A DNA stretch of 64,000 nt from Pedobacter cryoconitis (GCA_019352875.1 JAAAFW010000006.1:1084284-1148283); one strand, 5' to 3'. Positions 8,108 through 17,468 are shown, counted from the first letter of the stretch. Numbers and translations are program-made. Notes: generated by a model not told the origin, from the letters alone.

Positions 8108-8524
8108 TTATTTAACTATTGAATCGTGCACGGCCATTTTACTCCAAAACTGGCTGTAGTGTTGGATTAGCGCTATGTGTCCTGGCAGTTTTCCATAGGC
8201 GTCCAGTTCTTCCTGTGAATCAAATTCCATAATAGCATTGTAACTGAAACTGTTGTCCAGCACATTGCGTGGAGCAGAATTTGCGGGACCTCCGTAACGC
8301 AGGTTCTTCACGTAAGGGAGTTTTTTCAGCCCTTCGAAGAAATTGCCGAAATCCTTCTTTTCCTGGGCAGTCAGTTCATCTTTTAGCCAGAACAGCAGGT
8401 AATGAAAATAAACCGGTTTGTTTTTTGATGAAATCAGGGTCATTGCATTGGCACTGACACTGGATAGGGTGCAGGCTGCGACTGAAGCCATTGCACCTTG
8501 AAGGAGAAAATTTCTTCTTTTCAT
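8108..8524 (-). CDS. Exported Dabb (stress-responsive alpha/beta barrel) family protein
   Basis: The 138-residue protein has a twin-arginine-like leader (MKRRNFLLQGAMASVAAC). The Dabb domain follows: VYFHYLLFWLKDELTAQEKKDFGNFFEGLKKLPYVKNLRYG, then SYNAIMEFDSQEELDAYGKLPGHIALIQHY. Dabb domains are small ferredoxin-like dimers; a few are enzymes and many are uncharacterised. Export is unusual for the family outside Bacteroidota and Planctomycetota. It sits between porin and cupin genes, probably on one transcript. Confidence 0.8.
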   Translation of the reverse strand: MKRRNFLLQGAMASVAACTLSSVSANAMTLISSKNKPVYFHYLLFWLKDELTAQEKKDFGNFFEGLKKLPYVKNLRYGGPANSAPRNVLDNSFSYNAIMEFDSQEELDAYGKLPGHIALIQHYSQFWSKMAVHDSIVK

Positions 8525-8566
8525 GATGATTTTCTTTAATTATGTGAAGCGTTTGATCGAGTGTTT

Positions 8567-9886
8567 TTAGTTGAAATCGATTCTATATTTTAACAGGAAT
8601 GTCCATTTCCTGTCCGTAACGACGGCCTCATTTGCGGCGTCCGTATTATAGATTGGTCTGCTTTGTGCATCAAATGTTAATTTCGAAGAGTGACCGTTGA
8701 ATAACAGACTAACTCCTGCGTCGTAGATTACTGCGGGATCGTTCAGGGCATCAAATTTGGAGTATTGAACAGATGCTGCAGGTAGTAACTGCATTCCTTT
8801 TTTCTCTTTATTGAAGTAAGGAAGGGTACCACCGGCCTGAACATAGAAGGTATTACCAGTACCAGTTACCGGATAAGCATTACCGGCGCCATTCAGGGAG
8901 GCCATAGTTGGATCAACACCTGTAGCGGGGTTATTAGTGCCGACCATTCTCAGGTAGTTCGGGCCATAATTATTATGCATCGCCATTCCGTAGAAGCTAA
9001 AAGAAGTACCTGCACGTTTATCAATAGGTGTATCGTAAAATACATCGGTTGCAAAACTTTCCATATTGTCCAGATGTGTTTGTTTAGCTGCATCCAGGTG
9101 CCATAGGGCATCCTTTAGATATTCTGCACCTACACCAATATTCAGAACTTTCTTTTTACCCAGATACGTGCCGGGAGAAAATGGAGTACTGTTATTTTCT
9201 TTATCCAGGAATTGGTATTTCACATAACCTGTGAAGAGTTTATTTGTAGCATTCGTATTAAAAACGGCCTTGTCTAATCTTGCAGCTGAACCGGCATCAG
9301 TATAAGGATCTGCAATCGCCACGCGATAATCAAAGTTCCCGACGGCACCTTTAGCGTAGATGCTCATCATCCTTACTGTAACATCGGTGACTCCGGCATT
9401 GGCAGTTGCGAAAGCAGGCATATCATATAAAAGAGTAGCCATAGGTCCGGTAGAGAAACGTGTTAAGCCCCTCCAGGTAGAGCGCCCGCCACCTATACTG
9501 ATATACTTATTGAATTTGTACTCAGCATAGGCATCCAACAGATCCATATAAGTATTAGATTTCGCATTTACGTTAACGTTAGAAGGGCCGGCCTGCAAAA
9601 CCATCATTAGATTTTCCGTTGGTTTATAAGTCATCTTGGCCCGGATTCTTCTTAAAGAAAGATCTGAAAGTGCATCTTTTTGTTCATTGTTCACCAGACT
9701 TCCCGGGTTCAGCTGACCGTATCTTGCCCAGATTTCAGCATATCCGCTAAACTGGATATATCTCGATTTCTGGGGGTTGAAATAGTGAATTAATGTTGGG
9801 TTGTCAAAGTCGTTGGTTTGTGCATTTACCTCTACGATCCCGGTAAAGAGCAGTAAAGTCAGGAGCTTAATCAGTTTTGAGTTCAT
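8567..9886 (-). CDS. Phosphate-selective porin O/P-like outer-membrane porin
   Basis: The 439-residue protein has a signal peptide ending VNAQ and a long beta-barrel ending RKWTFLLKYRIDFN. Segments such as YIQFSGYAEIWARYGQ, DLSLRRIRAKMTYKPTENLMMVLQAG and YKFNKYISIGGGRSTWRG match the OprO/OprP-like porins of Bacteroidota. The substrate cannot be read from sequence. It is the first gene of the leftward porin-Dabb-cupin group, 42 bases before the Dabb gene and 164 bases after the histidine kinase gene. Confidence 0.8.
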   Translation of the reverse strand: MNSKLIKLLTLLLFTGIVEVNAQTNDFDNPTLIHYFNPQKSRYIQFSGYAEIWARYGQLNPGSLVNNEQKDALSDLSLRRIRAKMTYKPTENLMMVLQAGPSNVNVNAKSNTYMDLLDAYAEYKFNKYISIGGGRSTWRGLTRFSTGPMATLLYDMPAFATANAGVTDVTVRMMSIYAKGAVGNFDYRVAIADPYTDAGSAARLDKAVFNTNATNKLFTGYVKYQFLDKENNSTPFSPGTYLGKKKVLNIGVGAEYLKDALWHLDAAKQTHLDNMESFATDVFYDTPIDKRAGTSFSFYGMAMHNNYGPNYLRMVGTNNPATGVDPTMASLNGAGNAYPVTGTGNTFYVQAGGTLPYFNKEKKGMQLLPAASVQYSKFDALNDPAVIYDAGVSLLFNGHSSKLTFDAQSRPIYNTDAANEAVVTDRKWTFLLKYRIDFN

Positions 9887-10002
9887 TACTTATAATTTTT
9901 CTAAGACGATTGATGCCTGCGCTTTAAATGATATATTTAATTGCAGGACAGGTCAAAGGTGAGGTAGCTTCGGGGATTAAGCCGTTAGCGTTCCTTTAGA
10001 AA

Positions 10003-10046
10003 AAAATTAGAATTTTATTAGAATGAACCGGGATCTGATTCCGGGT
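10003..10046 (-). terminator. Possible terminator after the histidine kinase gene
   Basis: A short GC stem (CCGGGATC at 10028-10035 with GATTCCGG at 10037-10044) lies just past the kinase stop codon. It is followed on the minus strand by a T-rich stretch (10003-10020). The stem is short and has one mismatch, so the call is weak. Confidence 0.35.
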
Positions 10047-10050
10047 GGAA

Positions 10051-11427
10051 TTAAGCAGACATAATATTGGGAAGTGTCACTGTGAATGTCGTCGCGACAT
10101 CCGGACTGGATTCAATAGTAATGGTTCCTTTATGCAGCAGGATGATTTTTTTTGTTAATGATAAACCGATGCCTGTTCCATTTTTTTCAAGGATATTGTT
10201 TGCCCTGAAAAATGGAATGAAAACTTTCTCGTAATCACCCGGTTGAATACCGATGCCATGATCTATAAACTTCAGGATTATATTCTGCTGATCGAAACAA
10301 ATGGTTACCCGGCACTGCTCGTCCGCGGAATATTTACAGCCATTTTCAAATAAATTGGTGAAAGCGACCTGAAGCAGATATGGATTTGCGATCAGTGAGA
10401 TTGCCTCGTCGCTTTCAAAATCATTTTCAAACTGGATAGCAACTTTATAATGCGGGTTAAGCTTTAAAGTCTGTAACCTGGCATCCAGAATAATTTCATC
10501 GACGCGAATTTTCGTAAACGAGATCTCTGCAGGGTCATAGCTAGCCTTTGCGAAATCGAGCAGGGCCGAAGACAATCTGATTAACTGACGCGTATCAGTA
10601 AGGATCAGCTGAAGGGCAGTTTGATATTCCTCCGGGTTCTTTGGATGTTGCAGTGTCAATTCAATCTCGGCAGCGATAGTCGCCAGCGGGGTTCGGAGTT
10701 CATGAGAGATATTGGAAACAAAGTTCTTCTGGCTTTCAAAAGAAGTGCTAATCCGGTTCAACATAGCATTGAATGTTGTTGCCAGCTCATACAATTCGTC
10801 TTTGCTCTTTTTAAGTGTAAGCCTTGAATTTAAATTGGAAGCAGAGATATTCCGGGCTTTCATGATAATATTCTTGACCGGATTTAACGCGTTTCTTGCA
10901 AAAAAGAATCCGGTTATCAGAATTAACAAAATAGAGATGGTATAAAAAAGAACCATGCTGTCAAACATGTTATTTATCTTATTATAACCGTGATAATCAT
11001 AAGCGGCACCGGTAATAATATATTGTTTCCCCGAGAAGTTGTAAAGCAGCGCGAGTGTTTGCCATTTTCCTTTATGGCCATGGATTTCTTTCTCTTTACG
11101 GATTCGGGAAAACAAACCGGGGTTGTTTTTAAGAATATCACTTCGGGCTTCGTCCTGATATAATAGGTTGCCATTCAAATCATAAATGGTAACCTGGGCT
11201 TCATTCATGATCTTTTTATTGTTTTGATGGATCGCCTGGATGAGTGTTGAATGTACTTTGGCGTCAATAAATAATTCAGCGCGTGTCACTGTTTTGATGC
11301 GCAGGCGGTCATAGAACTCATCTTCCCGATCCTGTTTAGAGGTGAGGTAGATACTCATTGCAAAAGCAAAAAGTATAGAGGCAGTAAGCAGCGTAAAGAC
11401 GAGGGTTAGTCTAAGGGCTATTTTCAT
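10051..11427 (-). CDS. Two-component sensor histidine kinase
   Basis: The 458-residue protein has a first membrane segment (about residues 5-27), a periplasmic domain to about 150, a second membrane segment (FYTISILLILITGFFFA), HAMP, then the HisKA box with the phospho-acceptor His in NISHELRTPLATIAAE. The ATPase domain shows the N box (NLFENGCKYS), DHGIGI and GTGIGLSLTKK. It overlaps the response regulator gene by 4 bases (ATGA), so both are made from one message. The layout resembles CusS/ArlS-type kinases, but the signal is unknown. Confidence 0.95.
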   Translation of the reverse strand: MKIALRLTLVFTLLTASILFAFAMSIYLTSKQDREDEFYDRLRIKTVTRAELFIDAKVHSTLIQAIHQNNKKIMNEAQVTIYDLNGNLLYQDEARSDILKNNPGLFSRIRKEKEIHGHKGKWQTLALLYNFSGKQYIITGAAYDYHGYNKINNMFDSMVLFYTISILLILITGFFFARNALNPVKNIIMKARNISASNLNSRLTLKKSKDELYELATTFNAMLNRISTSFESQKNFVSNISHELRTPLATIAAEIELTLQHPKNPEEYQTALQLILTDTRQLIRLSSALLDFAKASYDPAEISFTKIRVDEIILDARLQTLKLNPHYKVAIQFENDFESDEAISLIANPYLLQVAFTNLFENGCKYSADEQCRVTICFDQQNIILKFIDHGIGIQPGDYEKVFIPFFRANNILEKNGTGIGLSLTKKIILLHKGTITIESSPDVATTFTVTLPNIMSA

Positions 11428-12110
11428 GCTTTTTGTTTGAGCATAAAGCCCATACCAGATTTAGTGTGAATGAGCTTATCTCCAAAGTCCTTATCGACTT
11501 TCTTGCGGATATAGTTTATATATACATCTATATAGTTTGTGCCGGTGTCAAAATGAGTGTCCCAGACATGCTCTGATATTTCTACCCTGGAAAGGATTCT
11601 TTCCGGATTTTCCATCATGTATTCCAGCAATTTAAATTCCTTCGGCGTCAGGTCAATTTCTATATCATTGCGCTTAACAGTCTTGGTCAGCCGGTCAATT
11701 TCAAGGTCTGCGAATTTCAGGCAGCTCCCGGTATGTTGCCCGTTCTGCACATGTTTCCGGTTGATTAATGTGCGGATCCTGACAATTAGTTCCCTCATCT
11801 CAAAAGGCTTCACCATATAATCATCTGCACCAGCATTAAAACCGTCAATTTTATCGTCAGTTGCTCCTAATGCCGTTAACATAATAATTGGTATGACAGG
11901 ATTAAATGAACGTATTTCTTTACTGAGCTCGAGCCCGTTCATTCCGGGAAGTATAATATCTATTATAATGAGGGAGAAGTCGCCGCTCATCGCTAGTTTT
12001 TTTCCAAAAACAGCATCATAAGCCTGTGTAACTGTATATTGCTGTTCTTCCAGCCCCCTGGTGATAAGTTCGGAAACTCTGTGGTTATCTTCGACAACAA
12101 GGATATGCAT
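11424..12110 (-). CDS. OmpR/PhoB-family response regulator
   Basis: The 228-residue protein has a receiver domain with the acidic pair Glu7-Asp8-Asn9 (VVEDN), phospho-acceptor Asp51 (LIIIDIILPGMNG) and the conserved Lys in DDYMVKPFE. A winged-helix DNA-binding domain follows (about 130-228), with LTPKEFKLLEYMMENPERILSR and TNYIDVYINYIRKKVD. It is the first gene of the two-component operon. The porin operon downstream is a possible target, inferred only from position. Confidence 0.95.
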   Translation of the reverse strand: MHILVVEDNHRVSELITRGLEEQQYTVTQAYDAVFGKKLAMSGDFSLIIIDIILPGMNGLELSKEIRSFNPVIPIIMLTALGATDDKIDGFNAGADDYMVKPFEMRELIVRIRTLINRKHVQNGQHTGSCLKFADLEIDRLTKTVKRNDIEIDLTPKEFKLLEYMMENPERILSRVEISEHVWDTHFDTGTNYIDVYINYIRKKVDKDFGDKLIHTKSGMGFMLKQKA

Positions 12111-12220
12111 CTTTATCTAATTCAGGTGCGAATGTAGGAATTAACACAAATTGGCAGGAAAGAAATATGTTTTATGGTCTTCAGATGTTATTTTAGCATA
12201 AACCTTTACAATAATCACCG

Positions 12221-12838
12221 ATGAAGTGTCATCAATCTGTTTCTGTAAATGAGCTGAAAGCCTTTCGTCACGGAATCGCTGCGTATGTTAATTTTAATGA
12301 CGAAGAATGGGATGCAGTTATTCCTTTTTTGAGTAGCTCTACAATTAAAAAGAAAGATCATTTTGCGGTAAACGGGGAAGTGTGTGAACATATCGGGTTT
12401 ATTGTTGAAGGCTCTGTGAGATTTTACCATCTCAAAGACGGGGCAGAGATTACCGGATACTTTTGTTTTGAAAATGAATTTGTAAGTGCCTATAAAAGTT
12501 ATCTGACTCAGCAGCCCGGCATTACTTATATACAGGCGCTGGAAGAAACACAGTTAGTACTGATCTCTTACCATAATATGCAGCTTATGCTGAAACATCC
12601 TTTACTGGGTTATAAAATGGAACGCTTTGGTCGTCTGGTCGCAGAGCACTACCTGTGCTGTTATGAAGACCGTGTCACCTCATTTATTCTGCAGACTCCG
12701 GAGGAAAGATATTTGCAGATGCTGGAAACAAATGGGGCTGTTTTACTTCGGATTCCCCAGCATTATGTTGCAAATTTTCTGGGAATTACCCCGGTCTCGC
12801 TATCCCGTATCAGAAGGCGGACTTTAGTTCATTCCTGA
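12221..12838 (+). CDS. Crp/Fnr-type transcriptional regulator
   Basis: The 205-residue protein has a cyclic-nucleotide-binding-like fold (about 20-130; EVCEHIGFIVEGSVRFYHLKDGAEITGYFCFENEF) and a C-terminal helix-turn-helix (IPQHYVANFLGITPVSLSRIRRR). The phosphate-binding pocket is degenerate, as is usual in this Bacteroidota subgroup, so cAMP binding is doubtful. It lies 109 bases before the epimerase gene in the same direction and is likely to control it; this is inference from neighbourhood. Confidence 0.85.
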   Translation: MKCHQSVSVNELKAFRHGIAAYVNFNDEEWDAVIPFLSSSTIKKKDHFAVNGEVCEHIGFIVEGSVRFYHLKDGAEITGYFCFENEFVSAYKSYLTQQPGITYIQALEETQLVLISYHNMQLMLKHPLLGYKMERFGRLVAEHYLCCYEDRVTSFILQTPEERYLQMLETNGAVLLRIPQHYVANFLGITPVSLSRIRRRTLVHS

Positions 12839-12916
12839 TATTGCGCGAAATATATCCCAAACGTTTTTATTTAAAACCCTTATCTTTTGTTAACGTTTAA
12901 TACAGGTCTGCCGCTG

Positions 12917-12924
12917 TAATTTTG
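12917..12924 (+). promoter_or_regulatory. Putative -7 promoter box TAATTTTG
   Basis: The octamer matches TAnnTTTG and ends 24 bases before the epimerase ATG. A TTG lies further upstream than usual (12887), so the -33 element is uncertain. Confidence 0.4.
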
Positions 12925-12947
12925 TCTCAGACATTAAACGAAAAGAC

Positions 12948-13877
12948 ATGAATACAATATTAGGTGCCGGCGGACCATCGGCAAATGCATTAACCAGGGA
13001 ACTGCTGGCACATGGTGAGCATATCCGCCTGGTAAGCAGAAGACCTTCCAAATTTACAGATGAAAAAATAGAATGGAAACAAGCAGACCTGTTGGATTAT
13101 AAGCAGCTGCTTAATGCCTGTCAGGGCAGTACGGTTATCTATATGTGTGCCGGGCTGGTTTATGACGCGAAGATCTGGCAGCAGCAATGGCCGGTTATTA
13201 TGCAGAACCTGATACAGGTTACTCAGCAAACAGGTGCCAGGCTTATTTTTTTTGATAATGTTTATATGTATGGTCTGGTTAACGGGCCAATGCTGGAAAC
13301 TACATCCTATAATCCCTCTAGTAAAAAAGGAGAAGTCAGGGCAAAGATTGCAACCAGGCTGATGGAAGAAGTTAAAGCAGGAAATATACAGGCAACGATT
13401 GCCCGGGCGGCTGATTTTTATGGAACAGATTCAATGAACAGTTTTCTGGATATGATGGTTCTGAATAAATATGCAGCCGGACAGCGCGCGCAATGGATTG
13501 GTGATCCCAAGGTTTTACATAATTTCACTTTTATTCCTGATACCGGTAAAGCAATGTATTTACTGGGCAAAAATCCGGAATCCGGTAATCAGATCTGGCA
13601 CCTGCCGACTGCCGCCCCTTTAACCGGCAATGAAATTATTCAGCTGGCCGCAGAAATTTATGGTGTGCAGCCCCGCTTTTTTAAAATTAACAAGTTCTTG
13701 CTGCGGCTCGCCGGATTGTTTGAAAAGACCGCTGGTGGAACGGTAGAGTTATATTATCAGTACGACCATAACTATAACCTGGATTCGTCGAAATTCGAAA
13801 AAGCTTTTGATTTTAAGACTACAACCTACCGTGATGGTATCCGGCTGATGTCAGAAACTTTATACGCGAAAAAATAA
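12948..13877 (+). CDS. NAD(P)-dependent epimerase/short-chain reductase-like protein
   Basis: The 309-residue protein has the extended SDR fold. An N-terminal nucleotide loop (ILGAGGPSANALTRELL) and the active-site-type FFDNVYMYG segment at about residue 100 are visible, and the next part reads ARAADFYG as in atypical NAD-dependent epimerases. The loop GAGGPSA departs from the usual GxxGxxG. Substrate is unknown. No signal peptide is present, so it is cytoplasmic. It is probably controlled by the Crp-like gene before it. Confidence 0.8.
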   Translation: MNTILGAGGPSANALTRELLAHGEHIRLVSRRPSKFTDEKIEWKQADLLDYKQLLNACQGSTVIYMCAGLVYDAKIWQQQWPVIMQNLIQVTQQTGARLIFFDNVYMYGLVNGPMLETTSYNPSSKKGEVRAKIATRLMEEVKAGNIQATIARAADFYGTDSMNSFLDMMVLNKYAAGQRAQWIGDPKVLHNFTFIPDTGKAMYLLGKNPESGNQIWHLPTAAPLTGNEIIQLAAEIYGVQPRFFKINKFLLRLAGLFEKTAGGTVELYYQYDHNYNLDSSKFEKAFDFKTTTYRDGIRLMSETLYAKK

Positions 13878-13896
13878 GATGTCGAACAGGGGTGCC

Positions 13897-14787
13897 TTAC
13901 TTTTGTTTTTGAGCAAAGCGCGTAAATAATTCTGCCAGTGCAGTTGGCTGGCCATGACGCTGGATCAGGTAGAAGGGCCGTTCTATAGTCAGATCCTGAA
14001 TATCAATAATTCTATATTCGTTATTGTTCAGTTCTTTCATAATGGCATGAATGGATAAAAATGCAAGGCTTTTACTTTCCGGCAAATATGACTTGATGCT
14101 CTCGGTGTTATTGAGCTGCATTTCTATCTGCAGGTCTGCCATTGTGAGTTGATGCTGTTTCAAGGCAAGATTGATTACTTCCAGCGTACCCGAGCCCGGT
14201 TCTCTCATTAATAAAGGAATAGACTTCAGCTCTTCCAGCCGCAGGCTGGTTTTCTTAAATGAAAGGTTGGTATTGGCACAGATCAATACAATCTCGTCCT
14301 TAATAAAAGCTTCATATCTGATCTGTGGATTACGGGAATAACCTTCTGTAATACCCAGATCGATTCTCTGTTCCAGTAAGGCTTGTTCTATTTCAGTTGT
14401 ATTACCGCTTAAAAACTGGAGTTTGATATCCTTAAACTTCTGTCTGAACCTGGCCAGTATTTTAGGAATTATATATTGTGCCGCGGTGCTGCTTGCCCCT
14501 ATTCTCAGAATACCCTTCTGCTGTTCAACTAATAATCCCATATCGTATTCCAGTTCGCGGTAAACGCAGAAGATCTGTTCTGTATACTGCAGTAAAGTTT
14601 CTCCGGCAGGAGTAAGGCTGATTTTTTTATTTCCGCTTCTTTCGAACAATGAGATCTTAAAGCTCAGCTCGAGTTCTTTGATGTGACGGGTAACGGCCGG
14701 CTGGCTGATGAACAGTTCAGCTGAAGCCTTCGTGAAATTTAATCTTTTAGCAACGGTATGGAAAACCTTTAGACGGAAATCGATCAT
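13897..14787 (-). CDS. LysR-family transcriptional regulator
   Basis: The 296-residue protein begins with the LysR winged helix-turn-helix (FHTVAKRLNFTKASAELFISQPAVTRHIKELE). The substrate-binding domain follows from about residue 90 (GILRIGASSTAAQYIIPKILARFRQKF). Full length, with an ATG at 14787. It is divergent from the diheme cytochrome gene with about 200 bases between the starts, the normal layout for a LysR regulator and its target. CysB/CbbR-like regulators often govern sulfur or carbon genes; the target here is inferred from position. Confidence 0.9.
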   Translation of the reverse strand: MIDFRLKVFHTVAKRLNFTKASAELFISQPAVTRHIKELELSFKISLFERSGNKKISLTPAGETLLQYTEQIFCVYRELEYDMGLLVEQQKGILRIGASSTAAQYIIPKILARFRQKFKDIKLQFLSGNTTEIEQALLEQRIDLGITEGYSRNPQIRYEAFIKDEIVLICANTNLSFKKTSLRLEELKSIPLLMREPGSGTLEVINLALKQHQLTMADLQIEMQLNNTESIKSYLPESKSLAFLSIHAIMKELNNNEYRIIDIQDLTIERPFYLIQRHGQPTALAELFTRFAQKQK

Positions 14788-14989
14788 GAGTTAAGACTGA
14801 AACTATATATTTGGTTCAGATGGACCTGATGAACAAACATAAGCATGAATTTTCATATGATAGCTATCAGGGGTATAAATCCTGGTTGTGCTCCTCATTA
14901 TTCATAACTTCAGGTTATGGTCGATCACTTTTTATGCTTTCCGGCGGATGGAAACAAAGCCCATATTTGAATTCAAATCCAAAGAAAGA

Positions 14990-16030
14990 ATGAAACAGGA
15001 AGATGATCCGAAGACCAGGGAAACATTGGTGTATACAGCCAGGTCGGTTACTATTGCAGCTTTGCTGATATTGGTGTGCAGTATGATATTATGGAGTACA
15101 GCCTGCCTGCCTGATGCCAATAGGGGTGCTTTAGCTTCAGTTAAAAATATCGAGATGCCGGAATCTAAGGTTAATCAAAAAAATATATGGTCAGCTCCTG
15201 AAGAAAGTTCAATCCCCGGGGGAGAAAATGGCGATTTGATCCGGTACGGAAAAGAACTCGTTAGCCATACATCTAAATATTTCGGGCCGGAAGGGTCTGT
15301 TGCCCGGATTAGTAATGGAATGAATTGCCAGAACTGCCACCTCTCAGCGGGTACAAAACTGTTCGCAAACAATTATGCTGTGTTTTATGCTGCCTATCCA
15401 AAGAAAGCAGTCCGGTCAGGGTTAATGGAGCAACCTGTCGACAGAATTGAAGCCTGCTTTTCGAGAAGTCTCAATGGCAGAATTCCGGATAAATCCAGTA
15501 GAGAGATTAAAGCGATGCTTGCCTATCTGCAGTGGGTGGGATCTGAATATAAAAAGGGACAGGAGATATTTGGGACTGCTACCGAAAAGCTTAAATACCT
15601 GGATCGTGCTGCTGATCCTGCGAAGGGCCTCTTATTGTATAATGAGCATTGCACCAGTTGCCACGGCAAGCAGGGCGAAGGTTTACTGGCGCAGGACAAG
15701 AAGACATATTTATATCCACCTCTGTGGGGAGAGCATAGTTATAATACGGGTGCAGGTATGTACAGGCTAAGCAATTTTGCGGGTTTTGTGAAGAATAATA
15801 TGCCATTTGGTATCAGCTATGAGTCACCGGTGCTTACCGACGAAGCTTGCTGGGACCTTGCAGCCTATGTCAATTCCAGGCCCAGACCGCATAAAGATCC
15901 GAAGGGCGATTATCCTGATTTGAAAACCAAACCTATTGATGCGCCCTTTGGGCCCTATGCAGATGAATTTTCTGAACAACAACATAAATATGGCCCTTTC
16001 GGGCCGATAGCCAAATCTAAAAACCATTAA
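14990..16030 (+). CDS. Diheme cytochrome c, thiosulfate dehydrogenase (TsdA)-like
   Basis: ATG 14990, behind AAAGAAAG, gives 346 residues; upstream in-frame ATGs (14888, 14948) add a stretch without signal features. An N-terminal hydrophobic segment (about 20-38, ending WSTAC) anchors or lipidates the protein. Haem sites are CQNCH (Cys113-His117) and CTSCH (Cys221-His225). GMNCQNCHLSAGTKLFANN and the later RIEACFSRSLNGR match the TsdA family, which oxidises thiosulfate to tetrathionate or does the reverse. The neighbouring DsrE-like gene supports sulfur chemistry. A different small redox substrate cannot be excluded. Confidence 0.75.
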   Translation: MKQEDDPKTRETLVYTARSVTIAALLILVCSMILWSTACLPDANRGALASVKNIEMPESKVNQKNIWSAPEESSIPGGENGDLIRYGKELVSHTSKYFGPEGSVARISNGMNCQNCHLSAGTKLFANNYAVFYAAYPKKAVRSGLMEQPVDRIEACFSRSLNGRIPDKSSREIKAMLAYLQWVGSEYKKGQEIFGTATEKLKYLDRAADPAKGLLLYNEHCTSCHGKQGEGLLAQDKKTYLYPPLWGEHSYNTGAGMYRLSNFAGFVKNNMPFGISYESPVLTDEACWDLAAYVNSRPRPHKDPKGDYPDLKTKPIDAPFGPYADEFSEQQHKYGPFGPIAKSKNH

Positions 16031-16031
16031 A

Positions 16032-16493
16032 ATGAGAAAACTAACATGGGTATGTGTATGCTGCCTGCTGGTATGCACAGCGGTATCTTTTAACAGTTCT
16101 GCACAGCAGGTAACCGGGCAGTTTACCGGAGCCAAAGCGAAACTAAAACATTACAAGGCTCTTTATGTGCTAAACAGCGGTGAAGACAAGAAGATAAGCG
16201 GAACATTGAGAAATATTAAAAATGCACTGGAAGATCCAAGGCTCAAGGGGAAACTTGAAGTAGAACTAATTGTATTTGGTGACGGGGTGGCCGTTTATAA
16301 GAAAGAGAACACCTATGAGAAAACACTACTGGACCTGAAGGGCAGAGGAGTTGTTCTCGCCCAGTGTGAAAACACGATTAAAGAACGGAAGATAGCAAAA
16401 GAAGAACTTTTCGATTTTATCAGCTATGTACCCAGTGGTAACGGCGAAATCATTATCAGACATTACGATGGCTGGGCGATTGTACACCCCTAA
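16032..16493 (+). CDS. Exported DsrE/DsrF-like protein
   Basis: The 153-residue protein has a Cys-rich signal peptide (MRKLTWVCVCCLLVCTAVSFNSSAQ) and a DsrE-like alpha/beta domain: KALYVLNSGEDKKISGTLRNIKNALED, VELIVFGDGVAVYKK and a late Cys112 in GVVLAQCENTIKER. In this superfamily the Cys near that place can carry sulfur. The gene starts right after the cytochrome stop and ends 9 bases before the binding-protein gene, so the three are one transcript. A periplasmic sulfur-carrier role is inference. Confidence 0.75.
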   Translation: MRKLTWVCVCCLLVCTAVSFNSSAQQVTGQFTGAKAKLKHYKALYVLNSGEDKKISGTLRNIKNALEDPRLKGKLEVELIVFGDGVAVYKKENTYEKTLLDLKGRGVVLAQCENTIKERKIAKEELFDFISYVPSGNGEIIIRHYDGWAIVHP

Positions 16494-16502
16494 TTTTTTA
16501 AA

Positions 16503-17423
16503 ATGAAAAATATAAATAAAGCAATACACCTTGCAATGGGCATGTTTCTCCTGCCAGCAGTGCTGTATGCGCAGGAGCACCATTTTGATCCACCCTGGAA
16601 TACCCCGCCGCAAAGTGAAGTCAATTTTACTGTTCCGGGAGTAGATAATATGCCGGATTTTTATGGGGATATCAATGATCCGCAACTGGTCATCTTCTTC
16701 GCGGGAAATCAATTTATGTGTGTAGATGAACTGATCCAGGCTTTCAAAAAAGAGCACCCTCAGTATCAGCGTGTATTTGCAGAAACACTTCCTCCCGGTA
16801 TTCTGGCCAAACAAATTGAAGCCGGAAGTCTGGTGACGGGAAATATGCGGGTTACGCTGAAGCCAGATGTTTATACCGCAGGTAAAAGCAGAATTGACCA
16901 GACACCGGAATGGTTTAGCAGAACTGCCTTGTACGCCAGGAACAGGTTGGCAATTATGGTTCCTAAAGGAAATCCAAAGGGTGTAAAATCACTCCGGGAC
17001 TTTTCGCAGGCCGGACTGCGGATCAGTATGCCTAACCCGGATTTCGAGGGAATTGGTAAAAGAATTGAAGAAGCCTATGTTAAGGCTGGCACGGTGAATC
17101 TCAGAAATGCAGTTATGGAGCAGAAAGTAAAAGATGGAAGTACCTATCTGACCCAGATACATCACAGGCAATCCCCAATGCGTATCTTGTATGCACAAAG
17201 CGATGCAGCACCCGTTTGGTATACGGAAGCTTATTACCAGAAAATGCTGGGGCACCCTGTGGAACTGATTGAAATCCCTGAAAAGGAAAATATTCAGGCA
17301 CAGTATTATGCGGGCCAGCTGAAAGATGCACCGCATGCCGAGGCTGCAAAAGATTTTATGGATTTTCTAACCTCTCCGACAGCAAATGCCATTTATAAGA
17401 AGTTTGGCTTTGGTCTGCCTTAA
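16503..17423 (+). CDS. Orphan periplasmic substrate-binding protein (type 2 fold)
   Basis: The 306-residue protein has a signal peptide ending VLYAQ. It resembles ModA/sulfate-type binding proteins: LVIFFAGNQFMCVDELIQAFKKEHP, then LAKQIEAGSLVTGNMRVTLKPDVYTAG, YARNRLAIMVPKGNPKGVKSLRDFSQ and AAKDFMDFLTSPTANAIYKKFGF. No ABC permease or ATPase is near, so it either serves a transporter elsewhere or works as a sensor or scavenger. It is the last gene of the cytochrome-DsrE group. An oxyanion ligand is plausible but unproven. Confidence 0.75.
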   Translation: MKNINKAIHLAMGMFLLPAVLYAQEHHFDPPWNTPPQSEVNFTVPGVDNMPDFYGDINDPQLVIFFAGNQFMCVDELIQAFKKEHPQYQRVFAETLPPGILAKQIEAGSLVTGNMRVTLKPDVYTAGKSRIDQTPEWFSRTALYARNRLAIMVPKGNPKGVKSLRDFSQAGLRISMPNPDFEGIGKRIEEAYVKAGTVNLRNAVMEQKVKDGSTYLTQIHHRQSPMRILYAQSDAAPVWYTEAYYQKMLGHPVELIEIPEKENIQAQYYAGQLKDAPHAEAAKDFMDFLTSPTANAIYKKFGFGLP

Positions 17424-17468
17424 CCTAAAGTTAATGCTGGTCTTGTGTTGGTCATGCTTTGCGTTTGT

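Noticed and set aside
16503..17423. Naming the binding protein as ModA
   Set aside because: Fold features fit several oxyanion binders and no molybdate transporter genes are near, so the name would overstate the evidence.
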